Virus record (IMG/VR): IMGVR_UViG_3300025117_000146
Coordinates: 1-38,344 of that record
DNA: 38,344 nt
Direction: 5' to 3' (one strand)
Source: a virus
Part shown: positions 20,866 to 28,686 of the stretch, piece after piece
Layout of the letters: each line of letters starts with the position of its first letter
Numbering within the stretch: position 1 is the first letter of the stretch
Notes under the pieces: model-generated
What the model saw: only the letters and a program-made list of their open reading frames with translations
Told to the model about the DNA's origin: nothing
Database searches by the model: none
Made by a program: the position numbers and the translations under genes

Positions 20866-20897
20866 CCCGCGAAACACCTGCCTGCGCAGGCAGGCGC
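20866..20897. repeat. Right copy of 32-bp inverted repeat with nested palindrome
   Basis: Begins CCCGCGAAACACC and carries the same 18-base palindrome (20878-20895). It is the exact reverse complement of 20218-20249, so the two arms lie 616 bases apart around the gpG-like gene. Confidence 0.9.
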
Positions 20898-20908
20898 AAA
20901 AAGAAAAT

Positions 20909-22189
20909 ATGATGCCAGAACCTAAATCCGACGAGACAGAGCAAGAGTTTACCGCACGATTCATGGGCGATCCAGATATGATGCAGGAATACCCAGATGC
21001 AGCGCAGCGCATGGCCATGTGCAAAAAGCAGTGGCAGAAAAGCAGGGAGATCATGCCCGCCGACAACACACTCGCTACCGGCCTGGCCAATGAATATAGC
21101 GTGGGGGCTGATGGATGGGTGCGGATCGCTCCTTATGGGGATCATGTTAAAGAGCGGACGATTCGCGATACTATCGGCACTCGGCAGGAGACATTGCTGC
21201 AGCGGCTGGACCGCGCCTCTGCGCAGGCGATGGTCGATAAATTCCATTCCTTTTTGGGCCGGATCAAACGGTTCATCGTGGGTGTGCCCATTTTCCGTCG
21301 CCACCCGGATCTGGCTGAGCACGCCCCCGACACGGTCGCAGCCATGTCCAATGATACCAATACTTACGGCATGTTTGCCGCGCTGGAAGCCCGCGAGGAT
21401 GGGTTCTACGGACGGCCCGTCGTCAGCAAAGACGGCCAGGCCGCAATCGAACACGAGGGGTTGAAATACCTGTCACCATTTTGGTGGGTGAAGCGCATTG
21501 GGGAAAACAATGGGGTTCCTATTGTTTCTCCCACTGAGCTTATCTCCGCCGGACTCACCAACTCACCTAACATCCCCGGCGGGGAAGCTTTGGCCAACGC
21601 CAAAGACAAAATCATGAATCAGACGACGCTCATCGCACTACTCGCAAAGTTTGGCATCGCGTTGGCCAATGAAGCCACCGACGACCAGATCTCAGCCGAG
21701 ATAACCAAGCTCGGCCAAAAAGCGCAGGCGGCTGCCGCGCTGGAAAATGAAAAGACCACCACGGTCACAGAAATCAACAAGCTCAAAGACCAGGTCAACA
21801 GCAAAGAGACGGAGATATCAGCCGGCAAAGTCGCTCTTATGAATGAGCGAAATGCCCGGATCGAGCTCTTGGTCGATGCCGCGATCCGAGGAGCACGCAT
21901 CCTGGCCGGCGACCGCCAATCCCGCATCAACGCGCTCAAGTCGGATTTCGAAGGCGGCAAGACAGCGCTTGAGAATGAGAAGCCGAAAATGAACACCCAC
22001 TCTCAGGTCGGCGCACTGGGTGCGCGCCTCGGGGAAGGACAACGCAGCACCACGGCTCTGAGCGCCATCACCGCTCTCGCCAATGAGCGCCGCGGAAAGA
22101 ATGGCGGGGATTGGGATGAAGCCTGGGCCTATGCGCTCGAGCAGAAACCTGAGCTCGCCGAGCAACTCCACAAACCGGGCGTGAAGTAA
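20909..22189 (+). CDS. Mu gpI-like prohead protease/scaffold
   Basis: 426 residues. The start region (EQEFTARFMGDPDMMQEYPD, AAQRMAMCKKQW) is the small motif often found at the N-terminus of prohead proteases. Residues 50-230 carry the protease-like domain of Mu gpI: ANEYSVGADGWVRIAPYGDH, then VGVPIFRRHPD and LKYLSPFWWVKR. Residues 245-350 are a long coiled coil rich in Glu, Lys and Asn (ENEKTTTVTEINKLKDQVNS), the scaffold part. The C-terminus ends EQLHKPGVK. In Mu, the protease matures the head and the scaffold part is removed. Translation of a shorter scaffold-only product is possible from the M at about residue 237. Confidence 0.75.
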   Translation: MMPEPKSDETEQEFTARFMGDPDMMQEYPDAAQRMAMCKKQWQKSREIMPADNTLATGLANEYSVGADGWVRIAPYGDHVKERTIRDTIGTRQETLLQRLDRASAQAMVDKFHSFLGRIKRFIVGVPIFRRHPDLAEHAPDTVAAMSNDTNTYGMFAALEAREDGFYGRPVVSKDGQAAIEHEGLKYLSPFWWVKRIGENNGVPIVSPTELISAGLTNSPNIPGGEALANAKDKIMNQTTLIALLAKFGIALANEATDDQISAEITKLGQKAQAAAALENEKTTTVTEINKLKDQVNSKETEISAGKVALMNERNARIELLVDAAIRGARILAGDRQSRINALKSDFEGGKTALENEKPKMNTHSQVGALGARLGEGQRSTTALSAITALANERRGKNGGDWDEAWAYALEQKPELAEQLHKPGVK

Positions 22190-22223
22190 TCGCCTCAACA
22201 GACGCAACACACAGAAAACTCTT

Positions 22224-22424
22224 ATGACAAAAAATTCACTCGAACAACTGCAGGCGGAGAATGACAAACTGCGCGCGGAACTCAAGGACGCCGGGTTGGA
22301 CCCGGACGCGATCCGCGCCAAGGTCGCCGCCGGCCTCACCAAGGACCAAGCCATCGAGGTGCTCAAGGCTCAAGCAGCCTGGGACATCGAGCTGGCCAAA
22401 CTTAACCAACCCAAAACCAACTGA
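22224..22424 (+). CDS. Small coiled-coil protein
   Basis: 66 residues: MTKNSLEQLQAENDKLRAEL, then LDPDAIRAKVAAGLTKDQAI and a helical end. It looks like a short coiled coil followed by a helical hairpin. It lies between scaffold and decoration genes, so a head-assembly helper is plausible. No family recognised. Confidence 0.6.
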   Translation: MTKNSLEQLQAENDKLRAELKDAGLDPDAIRAKVAAGLTKDQAIEVLKAQAAWDIELAKLNQPKTN

Positions 22425-22465
22425 CCACTGACAACGACGATTAACTACTGACCAAGGACAAAACC

Positions 22466-23233
22466 ATGTTCACATTCCTCATAATCCTCCTCACCGTTTT
22501 AGCGCTCTTTAGCGTGTTTCGCGGGCCAAATCGGATCGCGCTCGCGAACATTTCCGAGGGCACGCACCAAGGCACCACCACCAAAAAGGCGGATGGTGTC
22601 ATCAACCGCAACATCCTCCTCAAGCTCGGCTCCGACGCCAAGCATGTGACCATCTGCACCGCCGCCGATATCCCCATTGGCATCTCCGAGGATGAGGCCG
22701 ACGAAGCTGAGGACCTGCTCCACGTCCATTTCCTTGGGGCGAGCGATCGCACCAAGGTCATGACCGCATCCGAAGCCATCACAGCGGGCGAGGATGTTTA
22801 CACGGCCGCCGCCGGCAAGGCCCAGGATCTGCCAGTGGCCGCCGGCACCTACTACCATGTGGGGCGGGCGCTCACCGCCGCCACCGGCGACGGCGTCGAG
22901 ATCGAAGTCGAGACGTGTGTGCCCGAGAAGCTCGTGGTCATTGCCGCGCTCACCAGTGCCGACACCGACCTGGGTTCACTCACACTCACTGCCCCGGATG
23001 CGCTGACTGTCGGAGCTGATATCGGAGTCTTCACCGATCCGCCGAGCGCGGCGGAAATGGCACTGTTGCGCACCTTCGTGAATGCGTTGAAGGCCGACGT
23101 GACCGCCCTCCGCGCCACCGTCAACACGCATAAGACCGAGGGCGAGGCCATAGCGGACGCCGCCGAGGTGCTGGCGGATGATGTGCGCGAGATCGCCGTG
23201 GCTGCCACCGGCGGCAACGTCAAAATCCTGTAA
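22466..23233 (+). CDS. Head decoration-like protein with repeat-derived hydrophobic N-terminus
   Basis: 255 residues. AAGGACAAAACC before the ATG at 22466 is a good ribosome site. Residues 27-150 (ALANISEGTHQGTTTKKADG, ... VTICTAADIPIGISEDEADE, ... AAGTYYHVGRALTA) resemble capsid decoration/DUF2190-type proteins placed just before the major capsid gene. Residues 1-25 (MFTFLIILLTVLALFSVFRG) are hydrophobic, and their end is encoded by the TTTAGCGTG-TTTCGCGGG repeat (22508-22525). So a repeat inserted after the start codon appears to have lengthened the protein. The C-terminal third is helical and ends AATGGNVKIL. Confidence 0.65.
   Translation: MFTFLIILLTVLALFSVFRGPNRIALANISEGTHQGTTTKKADGVINRNILLKLGSDAKHVTICTAADIPIGISEDEADEAEDLLHVHFLGASDRTKVMTASEAITAGEDVYTAAAGKAQDLPVAAGTYYHVGRALTAATGDGVEIEVETCVPEKLVVIAALTSADTDLGSLTLTAPDALTVGADIGVFTDPPSAAEMALLRTFVNALKADVTALRATVNTHKTEGEAIADAAEVLADDVREIAVAATGGNVKIL
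22508..22525. repeat. TTTCGCGKG repeat inside the decoration gene start
   Basis: TTTAGCGTG-TTTCGCGGG, preceded by a decayed TTTAGCGCTC (22498-22507). Translated as SVFRG in the N-terminal extension. Confidence 0.8.
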
Positions 23234-23257
23234 TAACATAATCCACACGAATCAATT

Positions 23258-24271
23258 ATGAAGCCAACTCAATTCGCACTTTTGAACGAACAAGCCATTC
23301 TCGCCGCCGAGGGGATTCTCCCGATGCTGCCGGCCCATCTCGATCACGGTCAAGTCGCCCTGGCTAACGACACGATGTTAGCCGAAGCTTACTGGAGCGA
23401 GGAACTCACCGGGTACTCTGTCGGCTGGAAAGACCAGCGCAACATCGAAGAGACGCTCGATTTTTGTGCGCCTCCCGTGCCGGTGAACCGGCTCTTCCGC
23501 TATACGGAGTTCACGCACGCGGAAGCGTTTCTCGAGGAGCCGAACGATGAAGATATCCGCGCCATGAACGCGGATTTCAAAACGGTCAAACCTTACACGG
23601 AGACCAAGACGAATGCCGAGACCGAGAACAAAGGGCTCACCATTATCCTGGATCTCGACCGCGTGCTGCAGAAGCCGAACTGGCGGCAGCGCTACACCGG
23701 CAAGCTCACCGAACGCTTGCTCCGCACGGAGCTGCGCCGCGCCGTGGCGCTCATCTCGGCGGCGGCCACAAACACCGCTGTGACGTGGGACACCACGGCC
23801 GGCAAGGACCCGGATCAGGACATCAAGACCGGTCTGCTCGCGGGCGAGACAGCCTCGGGCATTTACCCCAACCGCGTCTGCTACGGCGCCACGGCGTGGA
23901 ACAAGCGTGGCCTGAGCCATCGGGCACAGAACCTCGCCGGTGGCTATGCCAGCGCCGGGCAAACGCCGGCGCAAGTCGCTGCCTTCCTCGGCGTGGACGC
24001 TGTCCACGTGAGTTCCCAACGATACCGGACATCAGCATCAGCCCTGGCCGAGCTTGTAAACAACCTGGTCTTCGGTTGCTACTGCACGACAGGTGTGGAC
24101 GAAGATGATCCCGCGAACTGCAAGCGGTTCTTCACCCCGACCGAAGGCGGGACGAAATACCGTGTCTACGAGCAGCAGCTCAGCGCCAAGCTCTACGCGA
24201 TCACCGTCGAGCATTACAGCCTGGTGAAGATCACCAGCACACTCGGCCTGCGCAAGTGGACCGTCTCGTAA
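23258..24271 (+). CDS. Major capsid protein
   Basis: 337 residues, starting MKPTQFALLNEQAILAAEGI. It follows protease/scaffold and decoration genes and precedes the gp36-like gene, exactly where Mu gpT lies. Visible features: YWSEELTGYSVGWKDQRNIE near 48-67, DFCAPPVPVNRLFRYTEF, a long helix (RYTGKLTERLLRTELRRAVA, the spine-helix position of HK97-like capsids), and a C-terminal beta end (AKLYAITVEHYSLVKITSTL). No cleavage site can be fixed by eye. Identity rests on position, size and general features. Confidence 0.75.
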   Translation: MKPTQFALLNEQAILAAEGILPMLPAHLDHGQVALANDTMLAEAYWSEELTGYSVGWKDQRNIEETLDFCAPPVPVNRLFRYTEFTHAEAFLEEPNDEDIRAMNADFKTVKPYTETKTNAETENKGLTIILDLDRVLQKPNWRQRYTGKLTERLLRTELRRAVALISAAATNTAVTWDTTAGKDPDQDIKTGLLAGETASGIYPNRVCYGATAWNKRGLSHRAQNLAGGYASAGQTPAQVAAFLGVDAVHVSSQRYRTSASALAELVNNLVFGCYCTTGVDEDDPANCKRFFTPTEGGTKYRVYEQQLSAKLYAITVEHYSLVKITSTLGLRKWTVS

Positions 24272-24289
24272 CCGCCACACACACCCGCG

Positions 24290-24706
24290 ATGGACTGGAT
24301 CACACTCACGGAATCGGACCTGCTGACGGTCGTCTCTGACGCTGAGCTCACCGCCTGGCGCCAGACCGCTCTGGCCGCCGGGCAGGCGGATCCCGTGAGT
24401 GCAGTCATGGCTACGGTCGCGCTCCTGGTGCGTGGTTACGCCGCGCACCAGGTCACCCCCGGAGCGACCGGGACAATCCCGGACACGCTCACCAGCACCG
24501 CCTTGGATCTCGTCGCATACAGACTGCCGCTCCGGGTGGGAGACAAACCAACCGAAGCGCGCAAGAACGCATACGATGCGGCCATGGAGCTGCTCCGGTC
24601 GTGCGCCAAAGGTGAGTTCAAGCTCGCCGGCGGCGGGCCGGCCCGCGCCGAGATCGTGACCAGCAGCGACCGGCAGACGAGCCGCGAAAAACTCGAAGGG
24701 CTATGA
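24290..24706 (+). CDS. gp36-like head-tail connector (DUF1320-type)
   Basis: 138 residues. The plan fits DUF1320 (Mu gp36): WITLTESDLLTVVSDAELTA at the start, a middle helix VMATVALLVRGYAAH, and ALDLVAYRLPLRVGDKPTEA followed by AYDAAMELLRSCAKGEFKLA. These small helical proteins attach to the portal and begin the neck. It follows the capsid gene as in Mu. Confidence 0.75.
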   Translation: MDWITLTESDLLTVVSDAELTAWRQTALAAGQADPVSAVMATVALLVRGYAAHQVTPGATGTIPDTLTSTALDLVAYRLPLRVGDKPTEARKNAYDAAMELLRSCAKGEFKLAGGGPARAEIVTSSDRQTSREKLEGL

Positions 24707-24716
24707 AGTCTCCCAA

Positions 24717-24783
24717 CGCGACAAACGCGAAAAAAGCGAAAGTGAACCAGTTTCCTTTTAGCGTGTTTCGCGTGTTTAGCGGG
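24717..24783. repeat. Inverted pair of TTTCGCGKG-type repeats upstream of the beta-domain gene
   Basis: TTTAGCGTG-TTTCGCGTG-TTTAGCGGG (24757-24783) lies after a decayed copy in the opposite direction (ACGCGACAAACGCGAAAAAAGCG, around 24719-24741, given here as a broken run of CGCGAAA-type units). Together they fill the gap before the ATG at 24795. Confidence 0.7.
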
Positions 24784-24794
24784 CTCTTGATTGT

Positions 24795-25058
24795 ATGGCA
24801 ACCGTGACTGGTACAATTAAGACACCCGAGGATGCGCCCTACACCGGCCATGTGCGTTTCCGGGCGCTTAGCACACCGCTCGCGGATGCGCCGGACCTGA
24901 TCGTGGGCAGCGATGTGGTGGTCCAGTGCGATGCGCTCGGACAGTTCAGCACCACACTCCGGAACGGGCGGTACCAGGTCACCGCGGGCCGGGAGACGGA
25001 GACAATCCTGGTGCCGGACGATGCGCTCTCGCATGACATCCTTACGCTAATCGAGTGA
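24795..25058 (+). CDS. Small beta-sandwich virion protein, first of a duplicated pair
   Basis: 87 residues. An all-beta domain: MATVTGTIKTPEDAPYTGHV, RFRALSTPLADAPDLIVGSD, then TTLRNGRYQVTAGR and ILVPDDALSHDILTLIE. It matches the N-terminal half of the next protein closely, with the same order and many identical residues, so one arose by duplication. Ig-like or fibre-attachment type; likely a tail-tip or fibre base domain. No ribosome site is clear because the upstream gap is repeat. Confidence 0.65.
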   Translation: MATVTGTIKTPEDAPYTGHVRFRALSTPLADAPDLIVGSDVVVQCDALGQFSTTLRNGRYQVTAGRETETILVPDDALSHDILTLIE

Positions 25059-25065
25059 CCATGAC

Positions 25066-25578
25066 ATGTCAGTTATCACAGGCACAATCAAGACGCCGGA
25101 CAATCACCCCTACACCGGGGAGTTGCGGTTCCGGGCGCTCTCGACTCCCGTGGCTGATGCGCCGGATCTCATCGTGGCTGAAGACGAGGTTGTCTCATGC
25201 ACGGCAGCCGGGACATTCACAGTCACTTTGCGCACCGGTCAGTACCGCGTGTGGGTGGGGCGCGAGTCACTCACCATTGCCGTCCCGGATGATAACGCGA
25301 GCTATGATATTCTGGAGCTCATCGACGGGGATATCAGCTTTACCGCATCCCCGTCCACCAGCGGTTTTTACCGCGCCGATACACTCACCGCGCTCCGGAC
25401 CGTCGCCAGCGCGGCTGGGAACAAGATCGCTTGGTTGCTCGGAGAAACTGCTGCTTGGGATATTGCCCCACCGCGCGTCTACGCCTGGGATGCCGCCAGC
25501 ATGGATGCCGACGACGGATTGCTCTACGTGCGGCCATCGGACTTCACCACCGCAGGACTCTGGAGACAAATATTATGA
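25066..25578 (+). CDS. Beta-sandwich plus tail-fibre adaptor protein, second of the pair
   Basis: 170 residues. Residues 1-87 repeat the plan of the previous protein (GTIKTPDNHPYTGELRFRAL, STPVADAPDLIVAEDEVVSC). Residues 90-170 are added: SFTASPSTSGFYRADTLTAL, then AAWDIAPPRVYAWDAASMDA, DDGLLYVRPSDFTTAGLW, which resembles the D-D-G-...-[IV]-x-P...GxW pattern at the head-binding end of tail spikes. The stop overlaps the next ATG. Confidence 0.6.
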   Translation: MSVITGTIKTPDNHPYTGELRFRALSTPVADAPDLIVAEDEVVSCTAAGTFTVTLRTGQYRVWVGRESLTIAVPDDNASYDILELIDGDISFTASPSTSGFYRADTLTALRTVASAAGNKIAWLLGETAAWDIAPPRVYAWDAASMDADDGLLYVRPSDFTTAGLWRQIL

Positions 25579-26222
25579 GAACGCGGAATGGGGAATGGGG
25601 AATGCGGAATGCAAAGCGTCTCTCTCTGCGCTGGGTTGTTTTTGCCGCCGTCGTTTTTCCGCTCTCGCTTGTCGCGGATTTCACGCTAGAAAAATCAACC
25701 GCCGCGGATCTGGCATCGACCGCTCCCGGTCTGCACCGGACCTGCATCTTGAAGGGCTGGTCCACATTGGGCGATGGGCTGGGCGGCGTGCTGTATTACG
25801 ATCCCGCATCGGATGCGGGGACCAACAGCTATTCAGTCCTCAAGCCCAACTCATACTCGGGGCGCTGGCTGCGGCTGACCGTTCCATCGATGCCCTTGGT
25901 GCTGTCTGTCACAGCCACCAACACCACTCTCACAGCCGGGCAATCAGGGGCCTGGGTGCACAACCAGGGCGCCACCAACCTTGTGCAGGTCACGCTCCCG
26001 AGCGCCGCAGCCGGGCTGCGGTTCCTCTGCATCAATCTGACGTCGGAGGGGATGCGGATCGTTCCGGCGGACACCAATACGACCTTGCGGATCAGTGGCA
26101 CACTCAGCAGTGCCGGTGGATCGATCACCAGCATGCACATGGGAGACGACGCAATGTGCCAGGCGATCAATACCACCAATTGGATCATCACACCGAATCT
26201 TAGTTTATGGACGATCGAGTGA
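25575..26222 (+). CDS. Exported tail-fibre-like protein with repeat-encoded start
   Basis: 215 residues; the ATG at 25575 overlaps the upstream stop. Residues 1-14 (MRTRNGEWGMRNAK) are encoded by the GGAATGC/GGAATGG tandem repeat. Residues 18-34 (SLRWVVFAAVVFPLSLVA) form a signal peptide or membrane segment. The remainder has tail-spike style: YYDPASDAGTNSYSVLKPNS then YSGRWLRL, and a beta-rich C-terminal part with VTLPSAAAGLRFLCINLTSE. A signal peptide on a phage fibre is unusual. It might be an exported moron, or the hydrophobic end may dock in the tail. Confidence 0.6.
   Translation: MRTRNGEWGMRNAKRLSLRWVVFAAVVFPLSLVADFTLEKSTAADLASTAPGLHRTCILKGWSTLGDGLGGVLYYDPASDAGTNSYSVLKPNSYSGRWLRLTVPSMPLVLSVTATNTTLTAGQSGAWVHNQGATNLVQVTLPSAAAGLRFLCINLTSEGMRIVPADTNTTLRISGTLSSAGGSITSMHMGDDAMCQAINTTNWIITPNLSLWTIE
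25583..25612. repeat. GGAATGC/GGAATGG 7-mer tandem repeat in coding frame
   Basis: Four units of the reverse complement of the 15583-15638 array. It begins eight bases after the ATG at 25575 and is translated. Confidence 0.85.
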
Positions 26223-28663
26223 CGAGGTATTCCCAAATTGCAATCGCCTGTTGTCTGCTGCCGCTGGCAGCCATGGCCGCCGACATCCGGCCAATCGGCG
26301 GCGGTCACATTCAATCGCTGCTCCAGAGCCAGACCAAGCTGGTGGCGCGTCAAGCCGTCGGAGTTGAAGCCGGCACCTCAACTCAAGTCCTACACGGAAA
26401 TGCCGGCGGTGACCCAACATGGAGCAGCTTGAGTTTGTCATCCGATATCACCGGAACGCTGGGAGCTGCCAACGGCGGAATAGGAACAAACAGCAGCGCT
26501 TGGACTGGTTTCCCGCAGATCTCAGCCGGTGTCTGGGCTCAATACGACCTGTTTGCCAGCGCGAATATCTGGGGTGGACTGAATACCTGGAATGCTCTTT
26601 CCACGATGGCCGGGATTATCCCAGTCAATAGCACGGACGATTTGGGAGCGATTAATTATCCTTTCGACACTGTGTTTGCTGACAGCCTAGATTCGACTGG
26701 TGCTGCTGCTGGCGGTGGTGTCATCTCGACGAAGGTATCCGGAGCAGAAGCTTACCATTTTTTTCTTTTGTATAACAACGGGGAAATGGCATGGGGTCCA
26801 GGCACTGGGACGCAAGATACCACTTTGTCACGCACTGGAGTCAGCACGCTCTCGCTTGGAAGTGGTGATAGCTTGACCGTTCCGGGGACGATGACAATCG
26901 GCACATTAGCCGGCTATCTCAAGGGCACGGCTGGTGTTGTATCCGCCGTGACTGCAATTCCTGTTAGCGATATATCCGGGAACCCGGTTACAGGCACTGG
27001 AACGCAAAATAAATTGGCTAAATTTCTTAGCAGCTCAAGTGTTGGAGATTCCTCGATCACGGAAACGAATGGTAACGTCGGCATCGGGACGACGGGACCG
27101 GGGGCAGAATTGCACGTAAATAATTCTAGTGGACAAGTTGACTTGTGGGTTCAGGGCACGAGTAGTGCGATGGTTAATTTGATTTCCGCAGGTGCTGGAA
27201 ATTCTTATATCAATTTTGGAACTGCTGGAGAAGATTCTAACCTCTACTTTAGGGGAGACAATGGTGCAAGTGATTTGGTTACTATTTTAGATAGCGGCAA
27301 CGTCGGCATTAATGATACGACTCCTGATGCGCTGCTGGATATAGCAGGCACATTGATGGTGGATTCTACTACTCAATTGGGAGGCACCCTTACCGTCAAC
27401 GCGGAAACCGATCACAATGGCACTGTTACTATGGGATCAGGTTATCAAATCGCAGCAACCACTGGCACAGTTGGTTCTCCAGGCGTTGCTTTCAATGGGG
27501 ATCTAAATACTGGGATGTGGGCGCCATCTGCTGATGTAATCGCATTTAGCACCTCCGGCGCAGAGCGAATGCGGATTTCGCAGGGTGTCGGAATCGGGAC
27601 AAATGAACCCATCGGGATGCTCGACATCCGAAGTGAGGATGACTCGACCGTTGTCACTGTGGGAATTCGAGCTGTGCAGTCAGAAATTACTGCTTTAGAT
27701 ACTTTCGTCGATTTCCGATCAAATACAGGTTCCGAAGGCTCGATTGCCGGGACCGCCAGCGCCGGCGTGATCTCATATAATACTTTCACAGCGTCTCATT
27801 ATTCTCAGATTGTTGATATTGATACTATTCCGGCAGCCGCGCGGATTGGTGCGTTGATCGAGATTGTTCCCGGAAATCCGTCCTGGCCGAAACGTCTTCG
27901 GACGCCAGCTACAACCAACGTCGTTGAAGCCTATGAGAGCTACAAGACCAATCGGATTCTCGTAACCAATATGATTTCTAGTGTGGTTACCAATTTCACA
28001 CCGGTCACCAATTCTTTCCCTGTGGTTGACGGCGCTGGGAATCCGGTTCTGGAGACGATCCATACCTATCAGTCAGATGAGCAAATTAGCACGAATAGCG
28101 TTGTCGTTTATATACGGGATGGAGACCAGTTCCGGCAGCAGACCAATACTGTTTACGCGACGAATATCGTCAAAACCGTCTCCGGAACGTCTTTCGAACA
28201 AATGATCCATTCCGAGATTGTTCAGCAACCCGATGTCGTGACCAATTGGATGCAAAACACGGAATGGGAAACCTCCGTTAGCACCAACTATTTCCCAACC
28301 ACCACAAATGTCGTTGCAGCCACGTATTTCGAGTCATCCGGTAAATCGCACCTATGGAAATCTCGCTTGGCCCGCGCAATCCCTGCCAACAAGCTCGCCA
28401 TCGGAGTTTACCTCGGGACCGATAAAGAAGGCCGGGACATGGTCGCGAGCATCGGGACGTGCGTGATGTGGGTTTCCGATGATGGTGGGGACATCGAGGC
28501 TGGCGATTTTCTGATGAGCTCAAGCTCACTCGGGTGCGCCCAACGCCAAGCAGATGATTTCCAACACAATTACACTGTCGGAAAAGCAACGGAAAACTTG
28601 ATTTGGGCCGATGAGGGCGGGAAGAAGCGCAAGCGGATCAAGTGCTTGCTGGTGGGAGATTGA
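26207..28663 (+). CDS. Long tail fibre with signal peptide and shared N-terminal module
   Basis: 818 residues from the ATG; a GTG at 26219 that overlaps the previous stop (GTGA) is an equally good start. A signal peptide (YSQIAIACCLLPLAAMA) is followed by DIRPIGGGHIQSLLQSQ and GTSTQVLHGNAGGDPTWSSL, both shared with the next fibre. The middle has fibre repeats of the form GNVGIGTTGPGAELHV, GNVGINDTTPDALLDI and GVGIGTNEPIGMLDI. The C-terminal domain (KLAIGVYLGTDKEGRDMVAS, GDIEAGDFLMSSSSLG, VGKATENL) is common at fibre ends. The coding sequence is clearly poorer in GC than the head genes, typical of host-range modules exchanged between phages. Confidence 0.75.
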   Translation: MDDRVTRYSQIAIACCLLPLAAMAADIRPIGGGHIQSLLQSQTKLVARQAVGVEAGTSTQVLHGNAGGDPTWSSLSLSSDITGTLGAANGGIGTNSSAWTGFPQISAGVWAQYDLFASANIWGGLNTWNALSTMAGIIPVNSTDDLGAINYPFDTVFADSLDSTGAAAGGGVISTKVSGAEAYHFFLLYNNGEMAWGPGTGTQDTTLSRTGVSTLSLGSGDSLTVPGTMTIGTLAGYLKGTAGVVSAVTAIPVSDISGNPVTGTGTQNKLAKFLSSSSVGDSSITETNGNVGIGTTGPGAELHVNNSSGQVDLWVQGTSSAMVNLISAGAGNSYINFGTAGEDSNLYFRGDNGASDLVTILDSGNVGINDTTPDALLDIAGTLMVDSTTQLGGTLTVNAETDHNGTVTMGSGYQIAATTGTVGSPGVAFNGDLNTGMWAPSADVIAFSTSGAERMRISQGVGIGTNEPIGMLDIRSEDDSTVVTVGIRAVQSEITALDTFVDFRSNTGSEGSIAGTASAGVISYNTFTASHYSQIVDIDTIPAAARIGALIEIVPGNPSWPKRLRTPATTNVVEAYESYKTNRILVTNMISSVVTNFTPVTNSFPVVDGAGNPVLETIHTYQSDEQISTNSVVVYIRDGDQFRQQTNTVYATNIVKTVSGTSFEQMIHSEIVQQPDVVTNWMQNTEWETSVSTNYFPTTTNVVAATYFESSGKSHLWKSRLARAIPANKLAIGVYLGTDKEGRDMVASIGTCVMWVSDDGGDIEAGDFLMSSSSLGCAQRQADDFQHNYTVGKATENLIWADEGGKKRKRIKCLLVGD

Positions 28664-28686
28664 TCGCAAAATTTAACATTAAACCT

